A stretch of 64,000 bases of DNA, from assembly GCA_001595385.3 (NCBI GenBank), contig LVEI03000001.1, positions 1,455,501 to 1,519,500 of the forward strand. Reading direction: 5' to 3'. Origin of the DNA: Deltaproteobacteria bacterium GWC2_55_46. Its GTDB lineage: Bacteria > Desulfobacterota > GWC2-55-46. Every line of letters starts with the position of its first letter. Position 1 is the stretch's first letter. Under the pieces are notes generated by a model. It saw only the letters and a list, made by a program, of their open reading frames with translations. It made no database searches and was not told the origin of the DNA. The position numbers and the translations under genes are program-made. This document shows, in pieces, positions 42,901 to 51,438 of this stretch.

Positions 42901-43492
42901 AGGCCTCATAGACAGGGTCATCATAGAGAAGACCATGCGCACGCAGGCCGAGATGAGGCGTCTTGGCAAGGATATCTCCTTCGGGATGAACCTCTCGGGC
43001 AAGGAGCTCGGCGACGCGGACCTCCTCGACTTCATAAAATCGAAGATAATCGAGACGGGCGCGGACCCGGCAGGGCTGGTATTCGAGATAACCGAGACCG
43101 CCGCCATCGGTGACCTTGAAAAGGCGACCCGGTTCGTTAAGTCGCTCAAGGAGATAGGTTGCCAGTTCTCGCTCGACGATTTCGGGGTCGGCTTCACCTC
43201 TTTCACTTACCTTAAGGAGATGCAGGTCGACTTCATCAAGATAGACGGCTCGTTCATAAGAAAGCTCCACGAGAACCCGAGCGACCAGGTCTTCGTAAAG
43301 GCGATAACTGACCTGGCGAGAGGGCTCAAGATAGAATCGATCGCAGAGTTCGTGGAAAATGAACAGACGCTCGAGCTCCTAAGGTCCTTCGGGGTGGACT
43401 ATGCCCAGGGATACTTCATCGGGAAGCCTTCGCCTACCCTTCCCCACAATGGTCCGTGGTTCAATAAGAAAGAAACGGCGCGAGTGGTTTAG
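39911..43492 (+). CDS. Membrane sensor with Cache, HAMP, PAS, GGDEF and EAL domains
   Basis: A 1193-residue cyclic-di-GMP protein. TM1 is at about 12-30, an extracytoplasmic Cache-type sensor at 35-295, TM2 at 300-320, HAMP at 320-375, three PAS domains at about 385-495, 510-630 and 635-750, GGDEF at 760-930, and EAL at 940-1185. The cyclase site reads RLSGDEF rather than GGDEF, so cyclase activity may be reduced. The phosphodiesterase motifs look intact (YEALARL, NLSGKEL, ETAAIGD, DDFGVGFTSF, KIDGSF). Net activity is therefore more likely degradation of c-di-GMP. ATG 39911 is preferred over GTG 39908. Confidence 0.92.
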   Translation: MKNPKLSLSIKALSAVAIILLPILFTFIMGYRSNKELLTNHFLEDLTLIAESIEGQVYQFIEMGRSRAVDLSSDGLIRSELAQAGRPGWSPAGLNSHLISNKLPLNTQLRAIAVVSPLGKVLSSTESSLIGTDISGERFFKADGGINVAARRSGVYGPPDLAFAAPVVTRGGETLGFVVNFVNLSDLGSVLTGELSHRLGAMTSRLYRRDTFESYLVNSDRFMITGSRFVSDAVFSQKVETEPVAACLERGQELTGFYTDYRGVEVAGASMCLPKLGWTLLTEIGSSEALMPISAIGKYAAFTALVVAFLIALLFVAFRKIVLELQGVSRAAAEIARGNYDAGIPVRSGDEIGELARSFNDMALQIRERSASLEHSEQRLKAILDNSSAVVYLKDLEGRYLFVNRQFESLFRTADKHLLGRTDHDVFPREVAYSIAENDRKAIESGSLIEFEETIPQDNGLHTYISMKFPLYAAGKPYAVCGFSTDITERKHMETSLKQSAERLKRAQALALMGSWEWEVPNNVLWWSDEIYDIFGCKPQEFGATYEAFLGFVHPDDREFVKNSVEHALYDTKPYSIEHRIVLPDGTEKIVHEKAEVLTDEVGRPLRMIGTVQDLTERRRAEFELKKLSAIIEHSVNLVFITDKKGSIQYVNPTFEQVTGFTREDALGQTPRILSSGEVTNAQYQELWNTILSGKTWRSTFKNRKKNGGYYWATTVITPIKNDRGEITNFLSVQEDVTEKMQKEERLNYLASHDELTGLINRASFIEQVGKWIESAGHRSATGALCILDMDQFKLLNDTFGHGAGDEYLRRIANILHDRLEEICKNSPSEFDQPPVLSRLSGDEFAIFLPGISEERGVELTESLRSSVEGFYFTEASSTMTVSAGMALYPDHGIDIKDLLTKSDAAMYRAKELGRNRIHVYRPEDRDLEKMHSRLSWREKIFKGLREDRFVPWFQPLLDLNENRVHHYEALARLISEDGLVLLPGAFIDIAERFGIIGLIDRVIIEKTMRTQAEMRRLGKDISFGMNLSGKELGDADLLDFIKSKIIETGADPAGLVFEITETAAIGDLEKATRFVKSLKEIGCQFSLDDFGVGFTSFTYLKEMQVDFIKIDGSFIRKLHENPSDQVFVKAITDLARGLKIESIAEFVENEQTLELLRSFGVDYAQGYFIGKPSPTLPHNGPWFNKKETARVV

Positions 43493-43589
43493 CCGAGAAA
43501 GGGCAGGCGCGCTGGTGAATTAGTTTTTTGAGGCGTGCTTCTTTGGTACGCCGCAGCAGCCGGCTTCTGAAGCCAACGATGCAAATGGA

Positions 43590-43603
43590 CTTTTTCAGCA
43601 GCC
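43590..43603. repeat. Dispersed 14-bp repeat, copy 2
   Basis: Same CTTTTTCAGCAGCC as at 9812-9825, here overlapping the stop codon of the DJ-1/PfpI gene. The preceding 43493-43589 is non-coding and holds imperfect small inverted repeats (for example CGGCTTCTGAAGCC). Confidence 0.45.
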
Positions 43604-44104
43604 GGAGAGCAGCTCCACAAGCGCCCTGCCAAAGCCCGGCAAGTCTCCGGGATGGCGCGATGTGACAAGCCTTCCGTCAACTACCACGGGGGCGTCTACG
43701 TACGTGGCCCCGGCGTTTATGATATCTGTCTTGACCGAGATATAGCAGGTGGCCTTTTTTCCCTTAAGGACACCGGCCTCTATCAAAACTTGAGCCCCGT
43801 GGCAGATGGCCCCGACCACAAGGCCAAGGCCGTTGGCCTCCTTGACGAGATCGACCATAGGCCCGTTTATCCTCATCCTGTCGGGTGCCTGCCCTCCTGG
43901 GATTATAAGCCCCTTGAAGTCCCCTGCCTTTACCTCCGCTGCCGATTTTTTCGCCTCAAGCGGGTAGCCGTGCTTGCTTAAGTACGTACCCGCCTTCGGA
44001 CCGACTATTGTTACCCTGTGCCCCGCCTCCTGAAGCCTGTAAAAGGGATATAACGCCTCAGCGTCCTCGTAGCCGTTCTCTATGAGCATGATTATCTCTG
44101 ACAT
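43595..44104 (-). CDS. DJ-1/PfpI-family protein
   Basis: A 169-residue class I glutamine-amidotransferase-like protein. The nucleophilic elbow is GAICHGAQ (C101-H102), and the conserved acidic residue lies in ENGYEDAE near residue 13. Such proteins act as stress-related proteases, deglycases or chaperones, and the exact activity cannot be read. The stop codon lies in a dispersed repeat, so the C-terminal few residues may have been altered by it. It is transcribed alone. Confidence 0.9.
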   Translation of the reverse strand: MSEIIMLIENGYEDAEALYPFYRLQEAGHRVTIVGPKAGTYLSKHGYPLEAKKSAAEVKAGDFKGLIIPGGQAPDRMRINGPMVDLVKEANGLGLVVGAICHGAQVLIEAGVLKGKKATCYISVKTDIINAGATYVDAPVVVDGRLVTSRHPGDLPGFGRALVELLSGC

Positions 44105-44180
44105 GGGAGGCCTCCTTAAAGAGAGCTTTTATCTTCGCTCTTAATCGACCAGATAATGCTCTATGGCTTGCTTCGGTTAC

Positions 44181-44200
44181 CCCCCTTTAGAAAAGGGGGA
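44181..44200. repeat. CCCCTTT/AAAGGGG inverted repeat
   Basis: CCCCCTTTAGAAAAGGGGGA-type palindrome upstream of nfi's stop, related to the pair at 28206-28290. Confidence 0.45.
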
Positions 44201-44222
44201 CGAGCCCTTGGGGAGGCCGCTG

Positions 44223-44909
44223 TCACTTCTTCCCCTGCATCTCTCTTTTCATCCTTTTAGATAACATATCCGCATGCCGTATCGGCTCCGTGAGCCTGTA
44301 CCTGCTGGCAGACGCAAGGACTATCCTTACCGAGCCCTCTATATCTATAAGATGACCGGGTGAGATGAAAAGGGGTCTCACATTATCCCTGGTCCGCACC
44401 ACCGCGCCGACTTCAACTCCGTTATATATAAGCGGAGAACGCTCGCCCCTCATCATACCAGGCTCTTTGTACTCTCCCACAAGGCGCGTCTTGGCGGCCC
44501 CTATGGATGGCATATCAAGGAGAGCGCCCATGAAGGCGGCGATGCCAAGCCCCTTTGGGTGGGCTATACCCTGTCCGTCGAATATCAGCAGGTCAGGTCT
44601 TTTGGTCAGGCCCTTCAACGCCTTTATCACAGCCGGCCCTTCCCTGAAGGACAGAAGGCCGGTTATGTACGGGAAGGCCGCCTCTGTAACAACCGCGCTA
44701 TCTTCAAGATGTTCAAGGGACGGGAAGCCGAAGAGGCTGGCAGCGCATGCGATCCTGTCATCAAAAAAAGAGGCGTCGACCCCGGCAATGAGAGAGGGCG
44801 GCCTCTTAAGCGGCATGATCCTGAGCCTCTTTCTTACCTCTTCCTGTATCTCCCTTATGCGTTCCCTGTCCCTCGGCCACCTGAGCCCTTCTATGACGCG
44901 AGGCTCCAC
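44223..44909 (-). CDS. nfi: Endonuclease V
   Basis: A 228-residue DNA-repair nuclease that cuts near deoxyinosine. The metal-binding D45 is in IAGVDASFFDD, the second acidic block is LLIFDGQGIAHPKGLGIA (near 108-125), and the catalytic Lys is in AKTRLVG. Length matches the family. It starts 1 bp after the ClC stop, so it is translationally linked to that gene, though the two functions are unrelated. Confidence 0.93.
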   Translation of the reverse strand: MEPRVIEGLRWPRDRERIREIQEEVRKRLRIMPLKRPPSLIAGVDASFFDDRIACAASLFGFPSLEHLEDSAVVTEAAFPYITGLLSFREGPAVIKALKGLTKRPDLLIFDGQGIAHPKGLGIAAFMGALLDMPSIGAAKTRLVGEYKEPGMMRGERSPLIYNGVEVGAVVRTRDNVRPLFISPGHLIDIEGSVRIVLASASRYRLTEPIRHADMLSKRMKREMQGKK

Positions 44910-44910
44910 C

Positions 44911-46251
44911 TCAGGCGCCCCTGTCCTTTTTCAGAAGCCGCCGCAACTTCCCTATGACGCTTCTCTCCCTGTACTCTACCCCGGCCCTGGCGCCGGAGAC
45001 CTGCGTGCCCATCTCTACCTTGATGGAGCCCGATTTTTTCACTGCCAGCACCTGAGAGGGATAGGCCGACCTGTGGCCGGTTATCATGAAACTTATCACA
45101 CAGGCGACGGCAGCGTAAGGCGCGACCTCTGCCCCGAATAGCTCTACGGACATGATCGACGCCGCGATCGGCGTGTTTGCCGCGCCCGCAAGGAGTGCGA
45201 CGAAACCTATGGCGGAGAGCATGGCCGGGTCTACGGAGAGCACCGTTGAGAATGCCGAACCGGCTGTCGCGCCGACGAAGAATATGGGCGTACCGATGCC
45301 CCCGTGGCCGCCGAAGCTGAGCGTTATCGATGTAAAAAACGACTTCAGTATAAAGGCGTACCAGGGCACCTCGCCCCCTTCGAGCGCCGTTTGTATCGTC
45401 TCGAGGCCCAATCCGAGGTAATCCCTTGAGAAGATAAAGGTGAGCGCGACCAGCAGGCTTCCAGCCAGAAGGGCCTTTGCCTCGGTAGATAGCTTTATCG
45501 CTTCTGACGCCTTTTTTCCGAGCCTCAGCGTCTCGACCAGCAAAAAGGAGCAGAGGCCGAAAAAGACCCCGGCGGCGATGACCTTAAGGAAGAACGATTC
45601 GCTAAATACTGGGATAAAGGTCACAGGATTATAGAAGTACGTAAGGCCAAGCCATGACGAGACCTGGTAGCTTATTATCCCCGCGACGAAGGACGGCAGA
45701 AGGACGTCATAGAGTATGCTCCCGACGAAGAGGACCTCCATGCCGAATATCGCCCCGGCAAGAGGGGTGCCGAAGACCGAGGCAAAGCCGCCGCTTATGC
45801 CGCAGATGACGAGCTTCCTTCTGTCCGCGCCCTCGAACCTGAGCGCGTCAGCTACCAGCGAGGCGAGTCCCGCCCCTATCTGCGCGCTCGGCCCCTCTTT
45901 TCCGGCTGAGCCGCCGGTGGTAATCGTCAGGAAGGTCCTTACAAACTCGACGGGTACGGCTATCGGCCTTATCTTACCGGCGTTCTTGTGTATGCTCTCT
46001 ATGACGCTGTTCGCGCCGTGACCCGCGGCCTGAGGGAATACGTATTTTATTATAATGGCGCTTAAAAGAAAGCCGACGGGTATAAGGAGGAAGTAGTAAT
46101 CATAGCGAGAGGCAATTGCCGCCCCCCAGTTGAGCGATTTGACGAAGGCCGTTGTAGAGACCCCGACGATGGCGCCGACTATCGTGGCCAGAAAGATCCA
46201 CTTTATGACGCTTATGAAGATGACCGTCTCTTCCCTGATCTTCCTTCGCAT
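44911..46251 (-). CDS. ClC-family chloride channel / Cl-/H+ antiporter
   Basis: A 446-residue membrane protein. The selectivity-filter motifs are visible: GSAGKEGPSAQIGAG, ISGGFASVFGTPLAG, and GHGGIGTP-like and GFVALLAGAANTPIA blocks. There are no CBS domains, as in compact prokaryotic ClCs. It moves chloride and helps acid or osmotic balance. The first 15 residues are charged and cytoplasmic. A terminator that ends the parAB operon lies just upstream (46284-46314). Confidence 0.92.
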   Translation of the reverse strand: MRRKIREETVIFISVIKWIFLATIVGAIVGVSTTAFVKSLNWGAAIASRYDYYFLLIPVGFLLSAIIIKYVFPQAAGHGANSVIESIHKNAGKIRPIAVPVEFVRTFLTITTGGSAGKEGPSAQIGAGLASLVADALRFEGADRRKLVICGISGGFASVFGTPLAGAIFGMEVLFVGSILYDVLLPSFVAGIISYQVSSWLGLTYFYNPVTFIPVFSESFFLKVIAAGVFFGLCSFLLVETLRLGKKASEAIKLSTEAKALLAGSLLVALTFIFSRDYLGLGLETIQTALEGGEVPWYAFILKSFFTSITLSFGGHGGIGTPIFFVGATAGSAFSTVLSVDPAMLSAIGFVALLAGAANTPIAASIMSVELFGAEVAPYAAVACVISFMITGHRSAYPSQVLAVKKSGSIKVEMGTQVSGARAGVEYRERSVIGKLRRLLKKDRGA

Positions 46252-46283
46252 TATTTTATTATATCACTCCGTCATTCAAAAAA

Positions 46284-46314
46284 AGAAAAAGGCCTCTTCT
46301 GTTCAAGAGGCCTT
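46284..46314 (-). terminator. Terminator ending the mnmG-bactofilin operon
   Basis: AAGGCCTCTT and AAGAGGCCTT form a 10-bp stem. On the minus strand it is followed by TTTTTCTTTTTTT, about 95 bp after the bactofilin stop. Confidence 0.85.
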
Positions 46315-46407
46315 CCGATAATATTTTATAGTCAGGATTTTCATCCACATCCATCACCCCGCGCTTCGCTATCTTCCACAACTGTAGAGAGGAAAAAAAC
46401 GTCTTGC

Positions 46408-46836
46408 TTACTGCACGAACCTGCCTGTGTCAGAGGCCTCGCCATATTCTACAGTCTCAAAGGCGCCGCCGTCCTTCTTGACCATCGTGCACGTGCCTTC
46501 AAAGAGAACGCCTTCATCGATTATAAGCGTCGGGGTCTTGATCTCGCCCGTCATCCTGCCCGGGGCCCGTAACTCTACACGCTCTGCCGCCTCCACCTTG
46601 CCCTTTACCGTGCCTGTTATTATGACGGTGGAGGCACTTATCTCGCCTTCGATATACCCGCCGTCGCCGACGACAAGAGAGCCTGTCGGGGCCGAGATAT
46701 CCCCCTTAAAGCTCCCGTCGACGCGCATCGTCTCCTCGAATATGAGCCTGCCTTCCATGGCGACACCCTTTCCGATAAAGCCGGCTATCACGCCGACCTT
46801 CTTCCTCTCTTCTTTCTCCTTTTCCCTTCCGAACAT
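46408..46836 (-). CDS. Bactofilin
   Basis: A 142-residue polymer-forming cytoskeletal protein. The hallmark is a right-handed β-helix of short repeats (FIGKGVAMEGRLIFEETMRV as the first turns, then GDISAPTGSLVVGDGGYIEG, GTVKGKVEAAERVEL). TGGAGG precedes ATG 46836; the longer frame to 46884 lacks a site. Bactofilins form filaments that position proteins and, in Myxococcus, organise ParABS. Linkage to parB here fits that role. Confidence 0.9.
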   Translation of the reverse strand: MFGREKEKEERKKVGVIAGFIGKGVAMEGRLIFEETMRVDGSFKGDISAPTGSLVVGDGGYIEGEISASTVIITGTVKGKVEAAERVELRAPGRMTGEIKTPTLIIDEGVLFEGTCTMVKKDGGAFETVEYGEASDTGRFVQ

Positions 46837-46907
46837 GGCAAACCTCCATCTGGAATGAGGGAACATCATAATGACAAAAAACAATGATGGAAAGGACCCC
46901 GGTCACA

Positions 46908-47774
46908 TCACGCCGTAACCGACCTCAGAAGGTCTATTATCCTCTCCCTCTCGTCAGCGGAAAAATAGTTTATCTCTACCCTTCCTTTTCCCTTCTTGTC
47001 CTTGAGCGCTACCTTTGTGCCGAAGATACCACGGAGCTCATCCTCTACAGGGTTCGTTAAAGCTGCCCCTGCCCTCGGCCTCTTTGTCTTGCTCGCGCCC
47101 GGCGCGGCTGCAAGCGCCTCGGCTTCTCTCACTGAGAGGCCTTTGGTTATTATCTGCCTGCATAGCTCAGCCTGCGCGGCGTGCCCTTCGATTGAAAGAA
47201 GCGCCCTCGCGTGGCCCATCGTGATATTGCCCTTTACGATCTCTTCCCTCACCTCGTGCGGGAGCTTAAGGAGCCTCAGATAATTGGCGACCGTGGCCCT
47301 TTCCTTGCCGACCTTTTTGGCGACATCCTCCTGCGTAAGACCGAAGCCCATGAGGCTCCGGTAGGACTCCGCCTCTTCAATGGCGTTTAGCCCCTCCCTC
47401 TGGATGTTCTCGATGATGGCAAGCTCAAGGCTCTCTTCGTCGTTAGCGTTGACAACTATCGCCGGGACCTCTTTTAAGCCGGCCATCCTGGAGGCCCGCC
47501 ACCTTCTCTCGCCAGCGATAAGCTCGAAGCCCCCAGAGACCGCCCTCCTCACTACAAGGGGCTCTATTATCCCCTTCTCTTTTATCGAGTCGGCAAGCTC
47601 GGTAAGCGCCGCCTCGTCAAAATATTTTCTCGGCTGGGTCTTGTTCGGGCTTATCTCATCGGACGGGCAGAAAAAGAACTTTTCGTTTGTAGCAACCGGT
47701 ACGGACTTCTCTGGCGAGGCCTCTCCGATGAGCGCGCCAAGACCCCTGCCAAGGACCTTTTTCTTATTGAGCAT
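46908..47774 (-). CDS. parB: Chromosome-partitioning protein ParB
   Basis: A 288-residue centromere-binding CTPase. The N-terminal ParB/Spo0J domain has the GERRWRA CTP-binding motif (ELIAGERRWRASRMAGL) and ENIQREGLNAIEEAESY. A central HTH (LTQEDVAKKVGKERATVANYLRLL) reads parS, and the C-terminal dimer region follows. It binds the parS sites at 48657, 48722 and 49474 and spreads on DNA. It starts 18 bp after parA. Confidence 0.96.
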   Translation of the reverse strand: MLNKKKVLGRGLGALIGEASPEKSVPVATNEKFFFCPSDEISPNKTQPRKYFDEAALTELADSIKEKGIIEPLVVRRAVSGGFELIAGERRWRASRMAGLKEVPAIVVNANDEESLELAIIENIQREGLNAIEEAESYRSLMGFGLTQEDVAKKVGKERATVANYLRLLKLPHEVREEIVKGNITMGHARALLSIEGHAAQAELCRQIITKGLSVREAEALAAAPGASKTKRPRAGAALTNPVEDELRGIFGTKVALKDKKGKGRVEINYFSADERERIIDLLRSVTA

Positions 47775-47792
47775 AATAGCCCCTTTTAATAC

Positions 47793-48584
47793 TTAAGTAA
47801 TTGATTTTAAAGAAGAATTTCTTGATTCGGCCTCAAAGACCAGCTCCTTCGCAAGCTCCATATAGCTAACCGCTCCTTTTGACTGGATATCATAGAGTAT
47901 CGCCGGTTTGCCAAAGGAAGGGCTCTCTGAAAGGCGCACGTTTCTGGGGATAACGGTCTTGAAGGCCTTCTGCCCGAAGTGCCCCCGGATCTCGTCCTCA
48001 ACCTGGTGCGCGAGCTTATTCCTCGAATCGAACATCGTAAGGAGTATCCCCTCTATCTCAAGCCCGGGGTTGAGCTTGGCCTTTATGAGGTCTATGGTGC
48101 GGAGGATATCGCTTATGCCTTCGAGGGCATAGTATTCGCACTGAAGGGGGATCAAGACCGCGTCAGCCGCTACGAGCGCGTTGACGGTCAGGAGGCTCAG
48201 AGACGGCGGGCAGTCTATGAAGATATAATCGAAGAGGTCTTTTACCTGATTGACGCAGTCCCTAAGCCTGTACTCGCGCGCAGGGGCGTCTACAAGCTCT
48301 ATCTCCGCGCCGGTAAGGTCTATGGATGATGGTACAACCTTAAGGTACTTAAGCTCCGTATTCTTGAGAAGGCCCTTTATATCCTCCTGCCCTATCATGG
48401 CATGGTAGATGCCTGAAGAGCCCCTTTTATCGAGCCCCAGACCGCTGGTGGCATTTCCCTGCGGGTCGAAGTCAATAAGAAGGACCTTCTTTTCAGCCAC
48501 GGCAAGGGTAGCCGCGAGGTTTACAGAGGTAGTGGTCTTACCCACCCCTCCCTTCTGGTTTGCGACTGTGATTACCCTTCCCAC
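47793..48584 (-). CDS. parA: Chromosome-partitioning ATPase ParA/Soj
   Basis: A 263-residue Walker-type ATPase. The deviant Walker A motif is KGGVGKTTTSVNLA, and FIDCPPSLSLLT is the switch region. I prefer GTG 48584 (VGRVITVANQKGG) because AGGAG lies 8 bases upstream and the length then matches Soj. The frame is open to a TTG at 48629. It works with ParB at parS to segregate origins. Confidence 0.95.
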   Translation of the reverse strand: MGRVITVANQKGGVGKTTTSVNLAATLAVAEKKVLLIDFDPQGNATSGLGLDKRGSSGIYHAMIGQEDIKGLLKNTELKYLKVVPSSIDLTGAEIELVDAPAREYRLRDCVNQVKDLFDYIFIDCPPSLSLLTVNALVAADAVLIPLQCEYYALEGISDILRTIDLIKAKLNPGLEIEGILLTMFDSRNKLAHQVEDEIRGHFGQKAFKTVIPRNVRLSESPSFGKPAILYDIQSKGAVSYMELAKELVFEAESRNSSLKSIT

Positions 48585-48656
48585 ATCCAGCTCCTGCTTA
48601 CGTTTCCTGAGTTTAAAACATCGCGGCAAGTGATTGCAAGAGAAAAGAGCACGAGA

Positions 48657-48672
48657 TGTTCCACGTGGAACA
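48657..48672. promoter_or_regulatory. parS centromere site 1
   Basis: TGTTCCACGTGGAACA, a perfect 16-bp palindrome of the bacterial parS class (Soj/Spo0J type), in the rsmG-parA spacer. Confidence 0.93.
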
Positions 48673-48721
48673 TTTTTGGAAGATTATTTTCTGCCAAGGA
48701 GAGAAAACAGGGGTTGTGTAA

Positions 48722-48737
48722 TGTTCCACGTGGAACA
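48722..48737. promoter_or_regulatory. parS centromere site 2
   Basis: Exact copy of TGTTCCACGTGGAACA, 50 bp from site 1 and abutting the rsmG stop codon. Confidence 0.93.
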
Positions 48738-49391
48738 TTACACCTTACGAATTACTACCAGGGTAGTCTTCCGGTCTGAGAATGGTACCGCTACCTCAAA
48801 AGACTCTGGCGGCAGGACACCTTTCATCACACCAAGCGCATTGATCTCTTCGGCCACAGCAGGGCCTTTCATGGCCAGGAGCATGCCCCCGGGCCTAAGA
48901 TAAGGGAGCCCCAGGGTCATGAAGGCAGGAAGCTCTGTAAACGCCCTCGATATCACGCAATCGAACGAGCCTGCAAGCCTGTAGGCCAGGTCCGGGGCCT
49001 CTGCCCTCCCTGCAATCGCCTCAGCACCCTTTAGCCCCAGGGTCCTTATAATATGCTTCATGAAGTTGACCTTCTTCTCTACAGAATCCAGGAGGGTCAG
49101 TCGAAGCTCAGGCATGGCTATCTTCAACGGTATGCCCGGGAAACCCGCGCCAGCGCCCATATCAAGGACCGATCTAACCTCGGAAAAGAGGCCAAAAGGG
49201 GTGAGTGAATCAAGGAAGTGCTTGATTATAATATCTTTTTCGTCCTCTATGGCGGTGAGGTTTATCTTTTTGTTCCAGACCTTCAGCTCACGCAAATAGG
49301 TAAGGAATGCAGCTGCTTGGCTATCGTCGAGGGCTACGCCAAGCTCAAGGGCGCCTTTTTTGAGTAATTCGATCTGGTCCATGTTTTTCAT
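48738..49391 (-). CDS. rsmG: 16S rRNA m7G527 methyltransferase
   Basis: A 217-residue GidB-type enzyme that methylates G527 of 16S rRNA. The S-adenosylmethionine-binding block is VLDMGAGAGFPGIPLKIA, and SRAFTELPAFM matches the family. ATG 49391 or ATG 49382 may start the protein. A GAAAG lies 9 bases before the latter, favouring it. parS site 2 abuts the stop codon, and parS site 3 lies upstream at the mnmG stop. Confidence 0.95.
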   Translation of the reverse strand: MKNMDQIELLKKGALELGVALDDSQAAAFLTYLRELKVWNKKINLTAIEDEKDIIIKHFLDSLTPFGLFSEVRSVLDMGAGAGFPGIPLKIAMPELRLTLLDSVEKKVNFMKHIIRTLGLKGAEAIAGRAEAPDLAYRLAGSFDCVISRAFTELPAFMTLGLPYLRPGGMLLAMKGPAVAEEINALGVMKGVLPPESFEVAVPFSDRKTTLVVIRKV

Positions 49392-49473
49392 CTTTCAAAG
49401 CACCATTGGGCATAGGGTGAAGCGAGCATAAGATTGGGGGCAGGGCGCAAGGAGGCCTTCGTCAGAAAGCCGA

Positions 49474-49489
49474 TGTTCCACGTGGAACA
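49474..49489. promoter_or_regulatory. parS centromere site 3
   Basis: Third exact TGTTCCACGTGGAACA, directly after the mnmG stop codon. The three copies in 833 bp mark this as the partition centre, expected near the replication origin. Confidence 0.93.
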
Positions 49490-51379
49490 TCACCGGTAAG
49501 CCCCTATCTTCTTAAGATGTATCATCAGCATCGATATGGCCGCCGGGGTCACGCCAGGGATGCGGCTGGCCTGTCCGATCGAAGACGGCCTGGCCTTATG
49601 AAGCTTCTCCCTTATCTCGAGCGAAAGGCCGGATACGGCCTCATAGGTGATATCAGGTATCTTTACCCCCTCCATCTTCCTGAACCTGCCAGCCTCCTCG
49701 ACCTGCCTCTTTATGTAGCCCTCGTACTTGGTCTCTATCTCTATAGCTTCGGCTATCTCCTGAGACACCGCGATATCATTGCGTGAGAGCGCAAGCACTT
49801 GCTTGAGATTCAAGCCGGGTCTCCTGAGAAGCTCCCTTAACGTAACCGATTTTTTTAGTTCGCCAGCGCCGATAGCCTGTAATTCTTTTGAGACCTCGGT
49901 GGTGGGGTTTATCCTGGCGGAGTCCAATAAATTGCCTATCTCATTGATTTTATTCTTTTTTTCTAAAAAAGCGGCGTAGACCGCGTCCCTGACGAGACCT
50001 GCCTTGAAGCCCAGCTCCGTCAAGCGCAGGTCAGCGTTCTCCTCCCTTAATATCAGCCTGTGCTCTGCCCTTGAAGTAAACATCCTGTAAGGCTCGCTGG
50101 TACCCTTGGTGACCAGGTCGTCTATCATGACGCCTATATATGCCTCGGCCCTGTCGAGGACCAACGGCGCCATCCCCTTGATCTTGAGGCTGGCGTTCAT
50201 CCCGGCGATGAGCCCCTGAGCAGCCGCCTCCTCATATCCTGATGTTCCGTTTATCTGCCCGGCGAGGAACAGCCCCTCCACGGCCTTTGTCTCAAGGGTA
50301 AGCCTGAGCTGGGTCGGGTCGACATAGTCATACTCAATAGCGTAGCCGGGCCTTAATATCTCGGCCTCTTCAAGGCCGGGTATGGTCTTCAAAAAGGTCT
50401 TCTGCGCATCTATCGGCAGGGATGTCGAAAGGCCGTTCGGGTATACCTCGACGGTATCGTACCCCTCAGGCTCTAAAAAGACCTGATGCCTCTCCCGGTG
50501 CGGGAACTTTATGACCTTATCTTCTATAGACGGACAATATCTTGGGCCTACACCTTCTATGACCCCACTATATAGTGGTGAACGCCCCAAGTTCTCACGT
50601 ATCACCCTGTGCGTCTCTTCATTAGTATAGGTGATATGACAGGGTAACTGCGCCCTTGTAAAAGGGGGCGAAGAGAATGAGAAGGGCCTCGTCGCCTCAA
50701 GAGGCTGCAATTCCTGCATCGATGTCCTGGAATAGTCGATGGACCGGCTGTCGAGCCTCGGGCAGGTGCCTGTCTTAAGCCTCCCGAGCTTAAGGCCTAA
50801 AGATGAAAGCGATCCGGAAAGGTGTGTGGCCGACTGGTCCCCTGCCCTGCCACCGGGGAAGCTGCTGAGGCCGATATGGATAAGGCCCATAAGGAAGGTG
50901 CCTGCCGTTATAATCACGGCGCGGGCTGAAAATTCCTCTCCTGTAGTAAGGCGCGCTCCGGTTACCTGTTGAGACCCGTCCGCTCCTGTAACAGTCATTA
51001 TCGATTCGGCCACACCCTGCCTCAGGTGAAGTCCGGGTGTTGACTCCAACGCCCTCTTCATCCTCTGCCTGTAAAGGCTCCTGTCGGCCTGAGCCCTGGT
51101 GGCGCGCACAGCGGGCCCCTTGCTGTCGTTCAATGTCCTCATCTGTATGGCGGTGTCGTCAATGGCCCTGGCCATCTCTCCGCCGAGCGCGTCTATCTCC
51201 TTTACAAGGTGCCCCTTCGCTATCCCGCCAATGGCCGGGTTGCAGGACATCTGTCCGATGGTGTCGAGGTTCATCGTGAGGACGAGCGTGCGTAGCCCCA
51301 TCCTCGCCGCGGCGAGCGCGGCTTCGCACCCGGCGTGCCCGGCGCCGACCACTATTATATCGTAACTGTCTTGAGCCAT
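49490..51379 (-). CDS. mnmG: tRNA 5-carboxymethylaminomethyluridine synthase subunit MnmG
   Basis: A 629-residue FAD-binding protein that, with MnmE, modifies the wobble uridine of several tRNAs. The Rossmann start is [19 protein letters not shown], and conserved blocks include [36 protein letters not shown] and [25 protein letters not shown] precedes ATG 51379. mnmE is not adjacent in this window. The gene heads the segregation operon. Confidence 0.97.
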   Translation of the reverse strand: MAQDSYDIIVVGAGHAGCEAALAAARMGLRTLVLTMNLDTIGQMSCNPAIGGIAKGHLVKEIDALGGEMARAIDDTAIQMRTLNDSKGPAVRATRAQADRSLYRQRMKRALESTPGLHLRQGVAESIMTVTGADGSQQVTGARLTTGEEFSARAVIITAGTFLMGLIHIGLSSFPGGRAGDQSATHLSGSLSSLGLKLGRLKTGTCPRLDSRSIDYSRTSMQELQPLEATRPFSFSSPPFTRAQLPCHITYTNEETHRVIRENLGRSPLYSGVIEGVGPRYCPSIEDKVIKFPHRERHQVFLEPEGYDTVEVYPNGLSTSLPIDAQKTFLKTIPGLEEAEILRPGYAIEYDYVDPTQLRLTLETKAVEGLFLAGQINGTSGYEEAAAQGLIAGMNASLKIKGMAPLVLDRAEAYIGVMIDDLVTKGTSEPYRMFTSRAEHRLILREENADLRLTELGFKAGLVRDAVYAAFLEKKNKINEIGNLLDSARINPTTEVSKELQAIGAGELKKSVTLRELLRRPGLNLKQVLALSRNDIAVSQEIAEAIEIETKYEGYIKRQVEEAGRFRKMEGVKIPDITYEAVSGLSLEIREKLHKARPSSIGQASRIPGVTPAAISMLMIHLKKIGAYR

Positions 51380-51410
51380 TTTTTCCTCACGCTATACTCG
51401 AAGACGATAT

Positions 51411-51438
51411 TTTATATTAGAGTCGAAAGGGGTGTCAA
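51411..51438 (-). promoter_or_regulatory. σ70 promoter of the mnmG operon
   Basis: On the minus strand TTGACA (51438-51433), a 16-bp spacer and TATAAA (51416-51411), about 30 bp upstream of the mnmG start. Confidence 0.7.
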
